Shown: piece by piece, positions 29,401 through 37,797 of the stretch
Layout of the letters: each line of letters starts with the position of its first letter
Numbering within the stretch: the first letter of the stretch is position 1
Assembly: GCA_964590315.1 (NCBI GenBank)
Contig: CAZPVS010000003.1
Span: 17,802 to 81,801 of the forward strand
Reading direction: 5' to 3'
From: JALRHH01 sp964590315
Lineage (GTDB): Bacteria; Patescibacteriota; Saccharimonadia; Saccharimonadales; JALRHH01
DNA: 64,000 nucleotides
Position numbers and translations under genes: made by a program
The notes under the pieces: model-generated
Seen by the model: the letters and a program-made list of their open reading frames with translations, nothing else
Databases searched by the model: none
What the model was told of the DNA's origin: nothing

Positions 29401-30228
29401 TTAGATCCATAAAATACCGTAAATTGCAGCAAGACCAATAGCCAGCACCAGCAATGCAATAGCCACTACACGTACTAACTCTTGTACGATTATCCTGCGA
29501 GCAAGCGGATTTCTTCCGAGAGAAGTTATCGCGCTGGATACTGCGCCATATATGATACCGCCTTCCGCAACAAGCACAATGAAGAAAATTATCAGTGCAA
29601 TAATGACTCGAATCTCACCGACATCTCTTCCTACTATGGACCTTCCTAATCGCTCTAAAGAAGAGTCTGCGTCAGTGGAGCCTACAAGTGAACTCTTGTG
29701 ATCAAGGTTAACACGAATTTTATCTATACGGACATTCACGCTAGTGCCCGACTTATCAATTGACTGGTTTGATGTAATATTATCATCAAAATCTTCCAGA
29801 GCACTGCCGATCACTGCGCCCATTGTACCGTCTGCGACAACCAACACTCCCTTGAGGGGTGAGACCGCAAGAAGATCCCCTCTCCTTGGTATTCCATTTA
29901 TATCGCTCACATACGCGTCTACTTCCCCGTCAGACTGCACATATACTTGGGCCGCCCCAGAACCTGTTGTAACAAAGTTTTCTGAAGGATTAACCGCAAC
30001 CCCAATTACGCGACTTTCGCTATCAGCTGTTGCTCTCTCGACTTTTGGATTGTCAGCCTGCCCGTCACTACTTAACGCAACTGCCATACCAGGTTGTAAG
30101 TCTTGGTCATCAGAGGCATAGCCACGCGCCATCGCCCATACCGTACCGGCCTGAAAGATCAGTAGAGTTGCTATGGTGATTGCGCCTACTGCTGCCTTAC
30201 CGATGTTGACGTGTAGAATATTTATCAT
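29401..30228 (-). CDS. Exported/membrane protein with fibre-type domain and C-terminal membrane hairpin
   Basis: Chosen start is the ATG at 30228 (275 aa), preceded by GAATTGAAG. An upstream in-frame GTG at 30279 lies just 11 nt beyond the rplU terminator and is less likely. Residues ~5-32 form a signal peptide or membrane segment ending VWAMA. The middle (~60-160) has a pattern seen in fibre-associated domains: GAAQVYVQSDGEVDAYVSD, RRGDLLAVS, GTMGAVIGSALE. The C-terminus has two membrane segments joined by a short polar turn GRNPLARR; this hairpin recalls the F-type ATPase c-subunit (GxGxG helix, RQP turn, second helix), though the resemblance may be superficial. It lies just before the giant fibre gene. 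Perhaps a membrane partner of the surface proteins; function unknown. Confidence 0.75.
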   Translation of the reverse strand: MINILHVNIGKAAVGAITIATLLIFQAGTVWAMARGYASDDQDLQPGMAVALSSDGQADNPKVERATADSESRVIGVAVNPSENFVTTGSGAAQVYVQSDGEVDAYVSDINGIPRRGDLLAVSPLKGVLVVADGTMGAVIGSALEDFDDNITSNQSIDKSGTSVNVRIDKIRVNLDHKSSLVGSTDADSSLERLGRSIVGRDVGEIRVIIALIIFFIVLVAEGGIIYGAVSSAITSLGRNPLARRIIVQELVRVVAIALLVLAIGLAAIYGILWI

Positions 30229-30289
30229 CTTCAATTCTATTAATTTACCATAAGTATGATGGCCTTTGAGGAACAACACAAGAGCAACA

Positions 30290-30317
30290 AAATAGCCCCG
30301 ACTATACGGGGCTATTT
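30290..30317 (-). terminator. Terminator downstream of rplU
   Basis: Perfect 11-bp stem (AAATAGCCCCG at 30290-30300, CGGGGCTATTT at 30307-30317) with a 6-nt loop, 27 nt after the rplU stop on the minus strand. The run of T inside the 3' arm is short. Confidence 0.75.
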
Positions 30318-30343
30318 AAGTATCTGCGATTACTATAGTTATA

Positions 30344-30652
30344 CTATGCGATCTTTGTCACTTTTACACGGGTTTGTCGCTGGCGATGCCCCTTCACGGT
30401 GTGCACACGCTTCTTGGCCTTATAGCGGATAGATGTCACTTTGTCGGCTTTTAATTCAGCGTCAACAATCTCCACTGTAACCTTCACTCCACTTACTTCT
30501 GGGGTGCCGACAGTCGCTTTTTGACCATCAATAACAAGAAGGGCGGCAAATTCAGCAGTTTTGCCTTCCTGTTTTAAGAGTTCGATATCGAGGATTTCAT
30601 CCTCTGCGACGAGGTACTGCTTGCCACCGGTCGCAATTACTGCTTTTTTCAT
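30344..30652 (-). CDS. rplU: 50S ribosomal protein L21
   Basis: 102 aa, full length for L21. It has the usual start MKKAVIATGGKQYLVAEDE and the basic C-terminal KKRVHTVKGHRQRQTRVKV segment that contacts 23S rRNA. The ATG at 30652 has a good AAAGAGAAG site. It lies 67 nt downstream of ileS; the usual neighbour rpmA is not here. Its own terminator follows. Confidence 0.97.
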   Translation of the reverse strand: MKKAVIATGGKQYLVAEDEILDIELLKQEGKTAEFAALLVIDGQKATVGTPEVSGVKVTVEIVDAELKADKVTSIRYKAKKRVHTVKGHRQRQTRVKVTKIA

Positions 30653-30719
30653 GAACTTCTCTTTAATTAAAATTTGATACCAAGAAAGTTTAACAGATTA
30701 GCGATCTTCTGTAAAGAGG

Positions 30720-33578
30720 CTAAACCCTGTTGAGGCTTATGCTCAGTTGCATGTCTTCGATTTTTACGTCTGTCGAATAATCAAATACTCCCCTAATGAC
30801 TATCTCTTTAGCGAGCGTCTCGTCAGCAATGACCGCTTTGTGTTCTTTGATGGTCAGTTGAATCTCCTCGTCTTCACTACGAAGGACTAGATTAATCCGG
30901 TCGTCGACTTTAAGCCCTGCTGCCTTACGAGCACTCTGCACGTTACGAATAATCTCGCGCATAAGACCTTCTCGTTTTAAGTCTGCGGTGATTTCGGTAT
31001 CAAGAGATACCTCGGCACCCAGCTTAACTGTTTTGACATTTAATTCATCTTTGAGTATTTCTTCGAAGTCTACAAATTCCCCGAGGCTGGGGACAGTTAC
31101 GCTTGCAAGTGGCTGCCTCACCTTCAAACGGCTTGCAGCACGTAAGCTCAGTCCTTGTGTGACATAATCACGAACTGTCTCCATATCCTTCACAACAAGC
31201 TCATTGACATGTCCAGCGGACAGCCAATCTTCCAGATGCACGCTTTGACCGTTGGTCAACTTCTGGAATAGCTCCTCCGCCAAGAATGGCGTGAATGGCG
31301 CCAAAACGTAACTCAAGCGCACCAGCACATAATGGAGGGTCTTGTAGGCCATCGCTTTATCGATATCGTCCCCGCTCTTCCAGAAACGACGCCTGGAACG
31401 ACGAACGTACCAGTTAGAGGCGTCCTCTAGGAAGGGCAAGATAGGTTTCACGGCATTCGGAATGTCATATTGCTCCATCCGTTTTTCAACCTCCCCCACC
31501 AACTGATGCAATCGACTGATAATCCACTGGTCGAGAGGGTTCGTACAGTCAGCAGAGGGGTCTTCAAGCTTGCCGTTCCACTCCCAGTTGTCTACCTCCG
31601 CGTACATCGTGAAGAAGTCGTACATATTCCAGACCATGGTTAGTTTACGTGCGACGTCGGCCACGTCCTTATCCTGTAAGGAGAAGTCTTCCCCGTTCAA
31701 AACAGGGCTGGACAACAGTAAGAAACGAAGTGAATCTGCACTATAAGTATCCATTACCTCATTTGGATCGGTGTAGTTTCCGTAACTCTTACTCATCTTA
31801 CGGCCATCATTACCAGCAACAGTACCGGTTACGATGACGTTTTTGAATGCATTTCTTCCGAACAACCCAACGCTGACTGCATGCACATAGTAAAACCATG
31901 CCCGAACCTGACTAATGTATTCAACGATAAAGTCGCCCGGGAAGTTCGCTTCAAATTTTTCGATATTTTCAAATGGATAATGGAATTGTGCAAAAGGCAT
32001 ACTACCCGCCTCAAACCAGCTGTCCATTACCTTATCAATCCTCTTATAGTTGACTCCATCTATTGTAAATGTGACATCGTCAATCCATGGCCGATGATAG
32101 TCATCGAGTCGCTTGCCAGAAAGCTGTTCCAGCTCATCAAATGATCCAATCACTTTTCTTACAACGTTTCCATCTGCATCTGTTCCTTCCCAAATGGGAA
32201 TTGGTGCCGCCCAAAAACGGTCACGAGATAAGTTCCAGTCAGGTGCCGATTGAACAGTTTTTTCAAATCGACCATGTTTAATATGTTCTGGAAACCAGTT
32301 TATATGCTCAGTATTCTCCTCGAGCATTAATTGTTTTTGGCCCTGAATATCCATAAACCAACTAGGGTGTGCACGATACATTAATTTGGTACCGCAGCGA
32401 TGACAATGCGGATAACTGTGACGGATGTAGTCAATCTTCCACACAATTCCCCGTTCATGGAGTTGTTTGGCGATTTGCTTATTGATTTCCCACACATATG
32501 CGCCCTGCCAATCAAGCTCAATAAAGTGTCCTGTTTCATCAATACTATGCACCACCGGAATGTTGTGCTGCTGGGCTAGCATAAAGTCTTCTTCACCGTA
32601 GGCTGGCGCAAGATGAACGATGCCAGTACCGTCTTCGTCGCTTACATAATCTGCGGCCCAGATACGGTGCGCATTCTTGCCCCTATCGATAAACAACGGT
32701 TCGTAACTCTTGCCGACGAGGTCTTTACCTTTTAGTTCGCGAACGATAGTGTAGCTTAACGGCTTGTGCTTGTCATCTTGGAGGACTTTACTCAGCAATT
32801 CTTTGGCGAGTACAAATTGCTCACCCTCTACGCGTACCTCAACATAGTGCAGTTGTTCATTGACTGCTAGAGCCGTGTTTGCTGGAAGTGTCCAGGGAGT
32901 TGTCGTCCATGCCAAAAGAGTAGTACCATCAGTAAGTTTGAATTTAACGTACACTGAGGGATCTGTGACATCTTGGTAGGCCCCTGCATCCATTGTCACC
33001 TCTGCCTTTGAGAGGGGCGTCGCATCCTGGGTGCAGTACATCAAAACCTTTTCGCCCTCGTATATTTTCCCTGCCTCATATAATTTCTTGAAAGCCCACC
33101 AAACGCTCTCCATATACTCATTATCCATGGTCTTATAAGCACCCTTGAAATCTACCCACCGTCCGATACGATCGATAGTATCCTCCCATAAAGAGCTGGT
33201 CTGGACCATGTTCTCCCGAGCGGCAATAATGTACTTCTCAAGTCCGTACGCAAGCACCTCGTCCTTACCCTTTATACCAAGCTTTTTTTCAGTATATGTT
33301 TCAGCGGGCAGACCATGACAGTCCCACCCCCATACACGCTCTACACGCTTGCCTTTCATCGTCCAAAAACGAGGTACCGCATCTTTAACAATAGAGCTCA
33401 GTAAGGTTCCGTGGTGTGGCACACCGGTAATAAAAGGAGGGCCATCATAAAACACATAGCTGTTGGCAGCGGATCGTTGCTCTACTGACTTCTCGAATGT
33501 CTTGTTCTTCTTCCATTGCTGCACCAAATCTTTTTCATATTCTATGGCACGTCGGCGTGTTCCTGACCTGAACTTCAT
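30720..33578 (-). CDS. ileS: Isoleucyl-tRNA synthetase
   Basis: 952 aa, class Ia synthetase charging tRNA-Ile. The HIGH motif is PHHGTLL (about residue 56) and the KMSKS motif is intact, KMSKSYGNY (about 593). The CP1 editing region carries WTTTPWTLPAN (about 225-235), and WGWDCHGLP and the anticodon-binding region follow the family order. The signature around HIGH, the WGWDCHGLP block and the length fit the eukaryote-like IleS2 group rather than the E. coli type; no C-terminal Zn ribbon is seen. The IleS2 assignment is an inference; IleS2 enzymes are often mupirocin resistant. The ATG at 33578 follows AAGGAG at good spacing. Expression is predicted to be under the T-box leader at 33600-33770. 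Confidence 0.96.
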   Translation of the reverse strand: MKFRSGTRRRAIEYEKDLVQQWKKNKTFEKSVEQRSAANSYVFYDGPPFITGVPHHGTLLSSIVKDAVPRFWTMKGKRVERVWGWDCHGLPAETYTEKKLGIKGKDEVLAYGLEKYIIAARENMVQTSSLWEDTIDRIGRWVDFKGAYKTMDNEYMESVWWAFKKLYEAGKIYEGEKVLMYCTQDATPLSKAEVTMDAGAYQDVTDPSVYVKFKLTDGTTLLAWTTTPWTLPANTALAVNEQLHYVEVRVEGEQFVLAKELLSKVLQDDKHKPLSYTIVRELKGKDLVGKSYEPLFIDRGKNAHRIWAADYVSDEDGTGIVHLAPAYGEEDFMLAQQHNIPVVHSIDETGHFIELDWQGAYVWEINKQIAKQLHERGIVWKIDYIRHSYPHCHRCGTKLMYRAHPSWFMDIQGQKQLMLEENTEHINWFPEHIKHGRFEKTVQSAPDWNLSRDRFWAAPIPIWEGTDADGNVVRKVIGSFDELEQLSGKRLDDYHRPWIDDVTFTIDGVNYKRIDKVMDSWFEAGSMPFAQFHYPFENIEKFEANFPGDFIVEYISQVRAWFYYVHAVSVGLFGRNAFKNVIVTGTVAGNDGRKMSKSYGNYTDPNEVMDTYSADSLRFLLLSSPVLNGEDFSLQDKDVADVARKLTMVWNMYDFFTMYAEVDNWEWNGKLEDPSADCTNPLDQWIISRLHQLVGEVEKRMEQYDIPNAVKPILPFLEDASNWYVRRSRRRFWKSGDDIDKAMAYKTLHYVLVRLSYVLAPFTPFLAEELFQKLTNGQSVHLEDWLSAGHVNELVVKDMETVRDYVTQGLSLRAASRLKVRQPLASVTVPSLGEFVDFEEILKDELNVKTVKLGAEVSLDTEITADLKREGLMREIIRNVQSARKAAGLKVDDRINLVLRSEDEEIQLTIKEHKAVIADETLAKEIVIRGVFDYSTDVKIEDMQLSISLNRV

Positions 33579-33597
33579 CGTGTTCTCCTTTTTACAT

Positions 33598-33770
33598 ATA
33601 AAAAAGCCCCTAATCGCGCAGGAGCTCCGGCATTACCAGTCGGGGCGGTACCATCCTGCTTGGGACTTACTTGCTGCTATAACGGGCGTACCCGTCGGGT
33701 TCTACTAGGCCGCAGTGGCTGTTCTTCCCGCTCCTCATGGTTGATAGCCATTCAAACGGATTTCCAGATT
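33598..33770 (-). promoter_or_regulatory. T-box leader (tRNA-Ile sensing) of ileS
   Basis: On the minus strand the T-box core AGGATGGTACCGCCCCG lies at 33641-33657, close to the consensus AnnnTGGnACCGCG that pairs with uncharged tRNA. The GCCCC within it pairs with GGGGC at 33606-33610, followed by TTTTTT: the terminator that the tRNA-bound antiterminator would replace. The upstream hairpin closed by GGCT/AGCC (33748 to 33717) contains ATC at 33743-33745, a plausible isoleucine specifier codon. T-box and terminator are seen in the sequence; the specifier is an inference. Confidence 0.88.
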
Positions 33771-33811
33771 GTTGTGTCCTACATTGTAGATCAATTTGCA
33801 ACAGGCTGCAA

Positions 33812-34081
33812 CTAACCACGAGCAAATGCAGCTACTTCGTTCATCAGGGGCAGTTGGGAGCCTGACCAAAATTGTACGAGTTGGCCGTCCTCACGAATAA
33901 CCATAATAGTAGGGTACTGTGTTATATCGTATACGCGTGCAAGCCCATCTCCTTCGCGGGTCTCTACACTTATAAGCTCCGGGTGTACATTCTGTTGTTG
34001 CTGTATATCGTGCGCAAACTCTTCTACGGAGCGAGCAAATTCAGACTGAGGATGATACAAAATGACGACTCTCATATACAT
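33812..34081 (-). CDS. Thioredoxin-fold protein without CXXC
   Basis: 89 aa (87 if the ATG at 34075 is used). The sequence reads as a thioredoxin fold: strand MRVVILYHP, helix, strand PELISVE, the conserved VYDITQYPTIMVI with the cis-proline (YPT), then DGQLVQFWSG. The catalytic CXXC site is replaced by HPQSE, so it cannot be a dithiol reductase; it may be a binding or chaperone module. It lies between the ileS leader and a helical hypothetical gene on the same strand. TAGACT lies 7 nt before the second ATG, a possible leaderless start with a weak -35. Confidence 0.75.
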   Translation of the reverse strand: MYMRVVILYHPQSEFARSVEEFAHDIQQQQNVHPELISVETREGDGLARVYDITQYPTIMVIREDGQLVQFWSGSQLPLMNEVAAFARG

Positions 34082-34109
34082 GAGTCTACCATAACCGCTT
34101 TAAGAGAGG

Positions 34110-34622
34110 CTAGTTTTGGCGGATCATTGTGTAGGCAGAGGTCAGCCTGCGATGTGCAAGCTGTGCATAGAGTCGAGGACTAAATGAGCCCCACTCACCT
34201 AATTGCTTGCGTTGGCGGAGGCTTAAGAAAGGCTTCAGTGTGTCAATAACATCCTGGTCTATCTTTCGTCCCACTCGTACGGCTTCATCGACGAGTAGGC
34301 GCGTCAGGCGCGTCAGAGCATACATCGTATCTGCTTCTGTATACGTACGAGGTAATTGTTCGCCTTTTATCATACGTGCTACGAGTCCAACACTGTGGAC
34401 TAAAATAGCGCGCTGTTCCCGCAAGAGGTGACGGCGCATATGCGGATATTCTTGTAGCGTGTCCTGCGCGACCCTGGCAGTGGCCAAAGTTTCGTCCAGG
34501 TTAATAAGCTCTTCTTCTATATGAATTTCTTCATTCCACAGCGGATGATTTCTTGTGGTGCGTACTGCACGCTGCAAATCGACAGCTGACAACTCTGCCA
34601 GCTTCTTCAGTGCGTTCTTCAA
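34110..34622 (-). CDS. Helical protein of unknown function
   Basis: Start placed at a TTG (34622), with GGGAGGG 8 nt upstream; a longer TTG start at 34652 would place that site inside the gene. About 170 residues, almost entirely helical and rich in Leu, Arg and Glu, with no signal, membrane segment or Cys. Recognisable pieces are ELSAVDLQRAVRTTRNHPLW near the start and TLKPFLSLRQRKQLGEW near the end. I do not recognise the family. It is followed after 28 nt by the thioredoxin-fold gene. Confidence 0.75.
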   Translation of the reverse strand: MKNALKKLAELSAVDLQRAVRTTRNHPLWNEEIHIEEELINLDETLATARVAQDTLQEYPHMRRHLLREQRAILVHSVGLVARMIKGEQLPRTYTEADTMYALTRLTRLLVDEAVRVGRKIDQDVIDTLKPFLSLRQRKQLGEWGSFSPRLYAQLAHRRLTSAYTMIRQN

Positions 34623-34780
34623 GGTAAATACCCTCCCTTCATGCACAAGCAATAATCATACCGGATGAGGCATATATTGTCAATATAAGGGCGCTCCATA
34701 ATCAGCATAACCACAATTAAGATATCATTAAAGATATTACCCTTGTTGGTGTATTTACAATCAAAACTAGCCACGCAAGA

Positions 34781-34809
34781 AAAATAACGGGGATTTCTCC
34801 CCGCTATTT
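34781..34809 (-). terminator. Terminator after nrdJ
   Basis: GC-rich hairpin CGGGGA/TCCCCG (34788-34793, 34798-34803) followed on the minus strand by TTATTTTT, 31 nt after the nrdJ stop. Confidence 0.8.
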
Positions 34810-34839
34810 CACTATCTGCCGTGTAATGGGCTACTTACT

Positions 34840-37605
34840 CTACGAACAACCTGTTGTAGAACCACAACTGGTACAGACATAACAGCTTCCTGCTTTTTGC
34901 GTTTGATTACCGCAGTTGTAGCAAAGAGGAGCTGTATTATCCGCCTTCGTAGCTTTTGCTGGCTGCGCGTCGGATGGGGTCCGCGGAGATTCTTCTTGCA
35001 CAACCGTGGGTGTGGTTTCCGAAGCAGCCACCGATGTCACAACCTCATCAAGTAAGCTCGTTTGCTCTTCTGGCATGTCCTCGATAGAAGCAAGACCAAG
35101 TTCTAAGCGCTCATCAAATGATAAATAACTCAGAGCAAGTCGTTTTGCAACGTAGTCCATGAGAGATGAAGCAGTTCGGATATCTGGATCGTCCGTGATA
35201 CCCGATGGGGCAAATGACATGCTTGTGAACGACTTGACATAGTCCTTAAGCGGTACGCCATATTGTAAGCCGTGGCTCAATGAGATTGCTAGAGCATCCA
35301 TAAAGCCAGCAAGTGTTGAACCCTGCTTAGCGAGCCGCATGAATACTTCACCCGGACGTCCGTCGTCATACTCACCAACAGTTAGATAGCCATGACTACC
35401 GGCGACTGTGAAGGAGAATGTCTTGGAATTACGAGCTTTCGGTAGCGGCGTACGTATAGCACCCTTAACGATGAACTTATCGTTCAGTGATTCAATGGTA
35501 ACGTCTTCCTTCTTGTCGCTGCCTTCTTTTTTGGCCATAGAAAGTGGTTGCGCAACCTTACAGTTGTCACGGTAGATAGCTACAGCCTTAAGTCCAAGCT
35601 TCCATGAATCAATATGCAGCTGCTCAACATCTTCTACGGTTGCCGATTCTGGCATGTTTACTGTCTTACTAATAGCACCTGAGATAAACGGCTGTACGGC
35701 TGCCATCATTTTGACATGACCAAGGTAATGAATCGAGTTATCGCCCATTGAACACGCAAAGACATTCTCATGCTGTTTCTTGAGGTGAGGAGCGTTGATT
35801 ATTGTTTTTTCTACATCGATGTAATTAACAATATCGTCTACTTGCTCCTTGTTGTAGCCAAGCACCTTGAGTGCGCGTGGTACTGTCTGGTTCACGATAC
35901 TCATCGTGCCACCACCGACCAGTTTTTTGACTTTAACAAGCCCGAGGTCTGGCTCAATCCCCGTGGTGTCACAGTCCATCATAAGACCAATCGTACCGGT
36001 CGGAGCCAGCACGGATGCCTGTGAGTTGCGAACACCGTATTGCGTACCTAGTTCTACTGCCTCATCCCAAGAGGTTGCGGCAGCACTAAGTAGCTCTTCA
36101 GAGACAAGTCCTGGATTAATATCATTCACTGCAGCCCGATGCTGCTTGAGAACGCTGAGCATGCCTTCACGGTCTTTGTGAAAGCCACTGAATGGACCGA
36201 CACGATTAGCAATCTTAGCACTTGTAGCATACGCGTGGCCTGTCATGAGGGCGGTAATAGCGGCGGCCTGGGCACGACCTTCTTCGGAATCATATGGCAG
36301 ACCCTGGGCCATAAGCAATGCGCCAAGGTTAGCATAGCCAATACCTAACTCACGATATGCCTTTGCATTTTTCGTATTGCTTTCTGTCGGATATTCACTG
36401 TATCCCACAAGTATTTCTTGGGCAGTGAATATGAGCTCTACGGTGTGCTTGAAAGCCTCGATGTCAAATGAGCCATCCTCTTTGAGGTATCTCAAGAGAT
36501 TAATGGATGCTAGGTTACAGGCCGAATTATCAAGGTGCATGTACTCACTACATGGGTTAGAAGCATTGATACGGCCTGCATTCGGGGTTGTGTGCCACTT
36601 ATTAATGGTTGTGTCGAACTGCATACCCGGATCGGCACACTCCCACGCTGCTTCAGCAAATTGGCGGAACAAATCGCGGGCTCGCACAGTCTTAACTGTC
36701 TTACCGGTAGTGACAGCCCGTAAATCCCAATTCTCATCGTTTGTAACCGCGTTCATGAAGTCGTCGCTGACACGAACCGAGTTGTTTGCGTTTTGATACT
36801 GTACGGAGAAATTGTCCTTGCCATCAAGACTCATATCAAAACCATTTTCTTGGAGCACTCGAGCCTTGCGTTCCTCAATCGCCTTACACCATATAAACTC
36901 TTCAACATCTGGATGATCGGCGTTGAGAATAACCATCTTGGCGGCCCGACGAGTTTTACCACCACTCTTGATTGCACCTGCCGAGGCATCCGCGCCTCGC
37001 ATAAAACTCAGGGGACCTGAGGCAGTACCGGCGCTCTTACCAAGCTTTTCAGCTGATGAACGGATGGTACTCAAATTGAGTCCAGCACCAGAACCACCCT
37101 TGAACACCATACCCTCTTCCTTGTACCAGTTGAGAATTGAGGGCATTGTGTCTTCGACCGCCAGAATGAAACAAGCACTTGCTTGCTGCGAGCGGTCTGG
37201 GGCGCCAATATTGAACCACACCGGTGAGTTAAAAGCAGCTCGCTGCGTTGCAAGAATATATTTCAGTTCTTCACGGAAGTCTTCTGCTTCTGCTTCTGTT
37301 TCAAAATAACTTTCTTGCAAACCCTGTCGTGTTACCGTATCGACAACACGGTCGATAAGCTTCTTAAGACTATCTTCACGTTCTTTTGTTCCAGGGGTGC
37401 CCGAAAAGTACTTTTGCGCAACAATATTGATAGCGTTCAGGGACCAACCTTCAGGAAAGTCCACGCCGAGCTGTTCAAAAACAGGCTTACCGGTCATGGG
37501 GTTCATGATAACCGAGTCTCTTTTTACCCATTTCAGTTGATCGTATGCTTTGCTTTTAGGGGGCGTAAATAAACGCCTGCGTCCCAGGATGGTGTTTTGT
37601 CCCAT
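34840..37605 (-). CDS. nrdJ: Adenosylcobalamin-dependent (class II) ribonucleoside reductase
   Basis: 921 aa. Makes deoxyribonucleotides with a cobalamin-generated radical, without oxygen or a separate small subunit. Seen: FNSPVWFNIG and QASACFILAVEDTM near residues 125-150, the active-site block NPCSEYMHLDNSACNLASIN (about 350-370), APTGTIGLMMDCDTTGIEP, and a C-terminal Cys-rich tail (CYNCGN, CYVCTSCGSTTGCS) that regenerates the active site in this family. The ATG at 37605 follows GTGAGGG. It lies downstream of nrdR and behind a structured leader (37724-37784). No other reductase class is in the window and no B12 synthesis genes are seen, so cobalamin may come from a host; that is an inference. 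Confidence 0.97.
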   Translation of the reverse strand: MGQNTILGRRRLFTPPKSKAYDQLKWVKRDSVIMNPMTGKPVFEQLGVDFPEGWSLNAINIVAQKYFSGTPGTKEREDSLKKLIDRVVDTVTRQGLQESYFETEAEAEDFREELKYILATQRAAFNSPVWFNIGAPDRSQQASACFILAVEDTMPSILNWYKEEGMVFKGGSGAGLNLSTIRSSAEKLGKSAGTASGPLSFMRGADASAGAIKSGGKTRRAAKMVILNADHPDVEEFIWCKAIEERKARVLQENGFDMSLDGKDNFSVQYQNANNSVRVSDDFMNAVTNDENWDLRAVTTGKTVKTVRARDLFRQFAEAAWECADPGMQFDTTINKWHTTPNAGRINASNPCSEYMHLDNSACNLASINLLRYLKEDGSFDIEAFKHTVELIFTAQEILVGYSEYPTESNTKNAKAYRELGIGYANLGALLMAQGLPYDSEEGRAQAAAITALMTGHAYATSAKIANRVGPFSGFHKDREGMLSVLKQHRAAVNDINPGLVSEELLSAAATSWDEAVELGTQYGVRNSQASVLAPTGTIGLMMDCDTTGIEPDLGLVKVKKLVGGGTMSIVNQTVPRALKVLGYNKEQVDDIVNYIDVEKTIINAPHLKKQHENVFACSMGDNSIHYLGHVKMMAAVQPFISGAISKTVNMPESATVEDVEQLHIDSWKLGLKAVAIYRDNCKVAQPLSMAKKEGSDKKEDVTIESLNDKFIVKGAIRTPLPKARNSKTFSFTVAGSHGYLTVGEYDDGRPGEVFMRLAKQGSTLAGFMDALAISLSHGLQYGVPLKDYVKSFTSMSFAPSGITDDPDIRTASSLMDYVAKRLALSYLSFDERLELGLASIEDMPEEQTSLLDEVVTSVAASETTPTVVQEESPRTPSDAQPAKATKADNTAPLCYNCGNQTQKAGSCYVCTSCGSTTGCS

Positions 37606-37719
37606 AGTACCCTCACTTATAGGTTTAATGATTGTTTTGTTGTTTGTTTAGAGTTCGCGGGTCTCTCTCGAGCTTATGTAAGAACCAAGTTTTTATGATT
37701 CATCTAGAAACTCTTTTCC

Positions 37720-37787
37720 GCTTAGCTCCCCTCGACTCTGGTATGAAAAACGGTGGAGTACTTCCACCAGAAGCGGGGGGAGCTATT
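37720..37787 (-). promoter_or_regulatory. Structured RNA element between nrdR and nrdJ
   Basis: An 8-bp outer helix (AGCTCCCC at 37724-37731, GGGGAGCT at 37777-37784) encloses a perfect 6-bp hairpin (GGTGGA at 37752-37757, TCCACC at 37763-37768) and a CTGG/CCAG pair that could compete with it. No T-run follows on the minus strand, so it is not a standard terminator of nrdR. Its place ~120 nt before the nrdJ start suggests a regulatory leader. It lacks a recognisable B12 box. Confidence 0.55.
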
Positions 37788-37797
37788 AAGACTATTT

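Noticed and set aside
37606..37797. tmRNA, RNase P RNA or SRP RNA in the nrdR-nrdJ gap
   Set aside because: The conserved cores of these RNAs are missing; only the nested hairpin can be supported.
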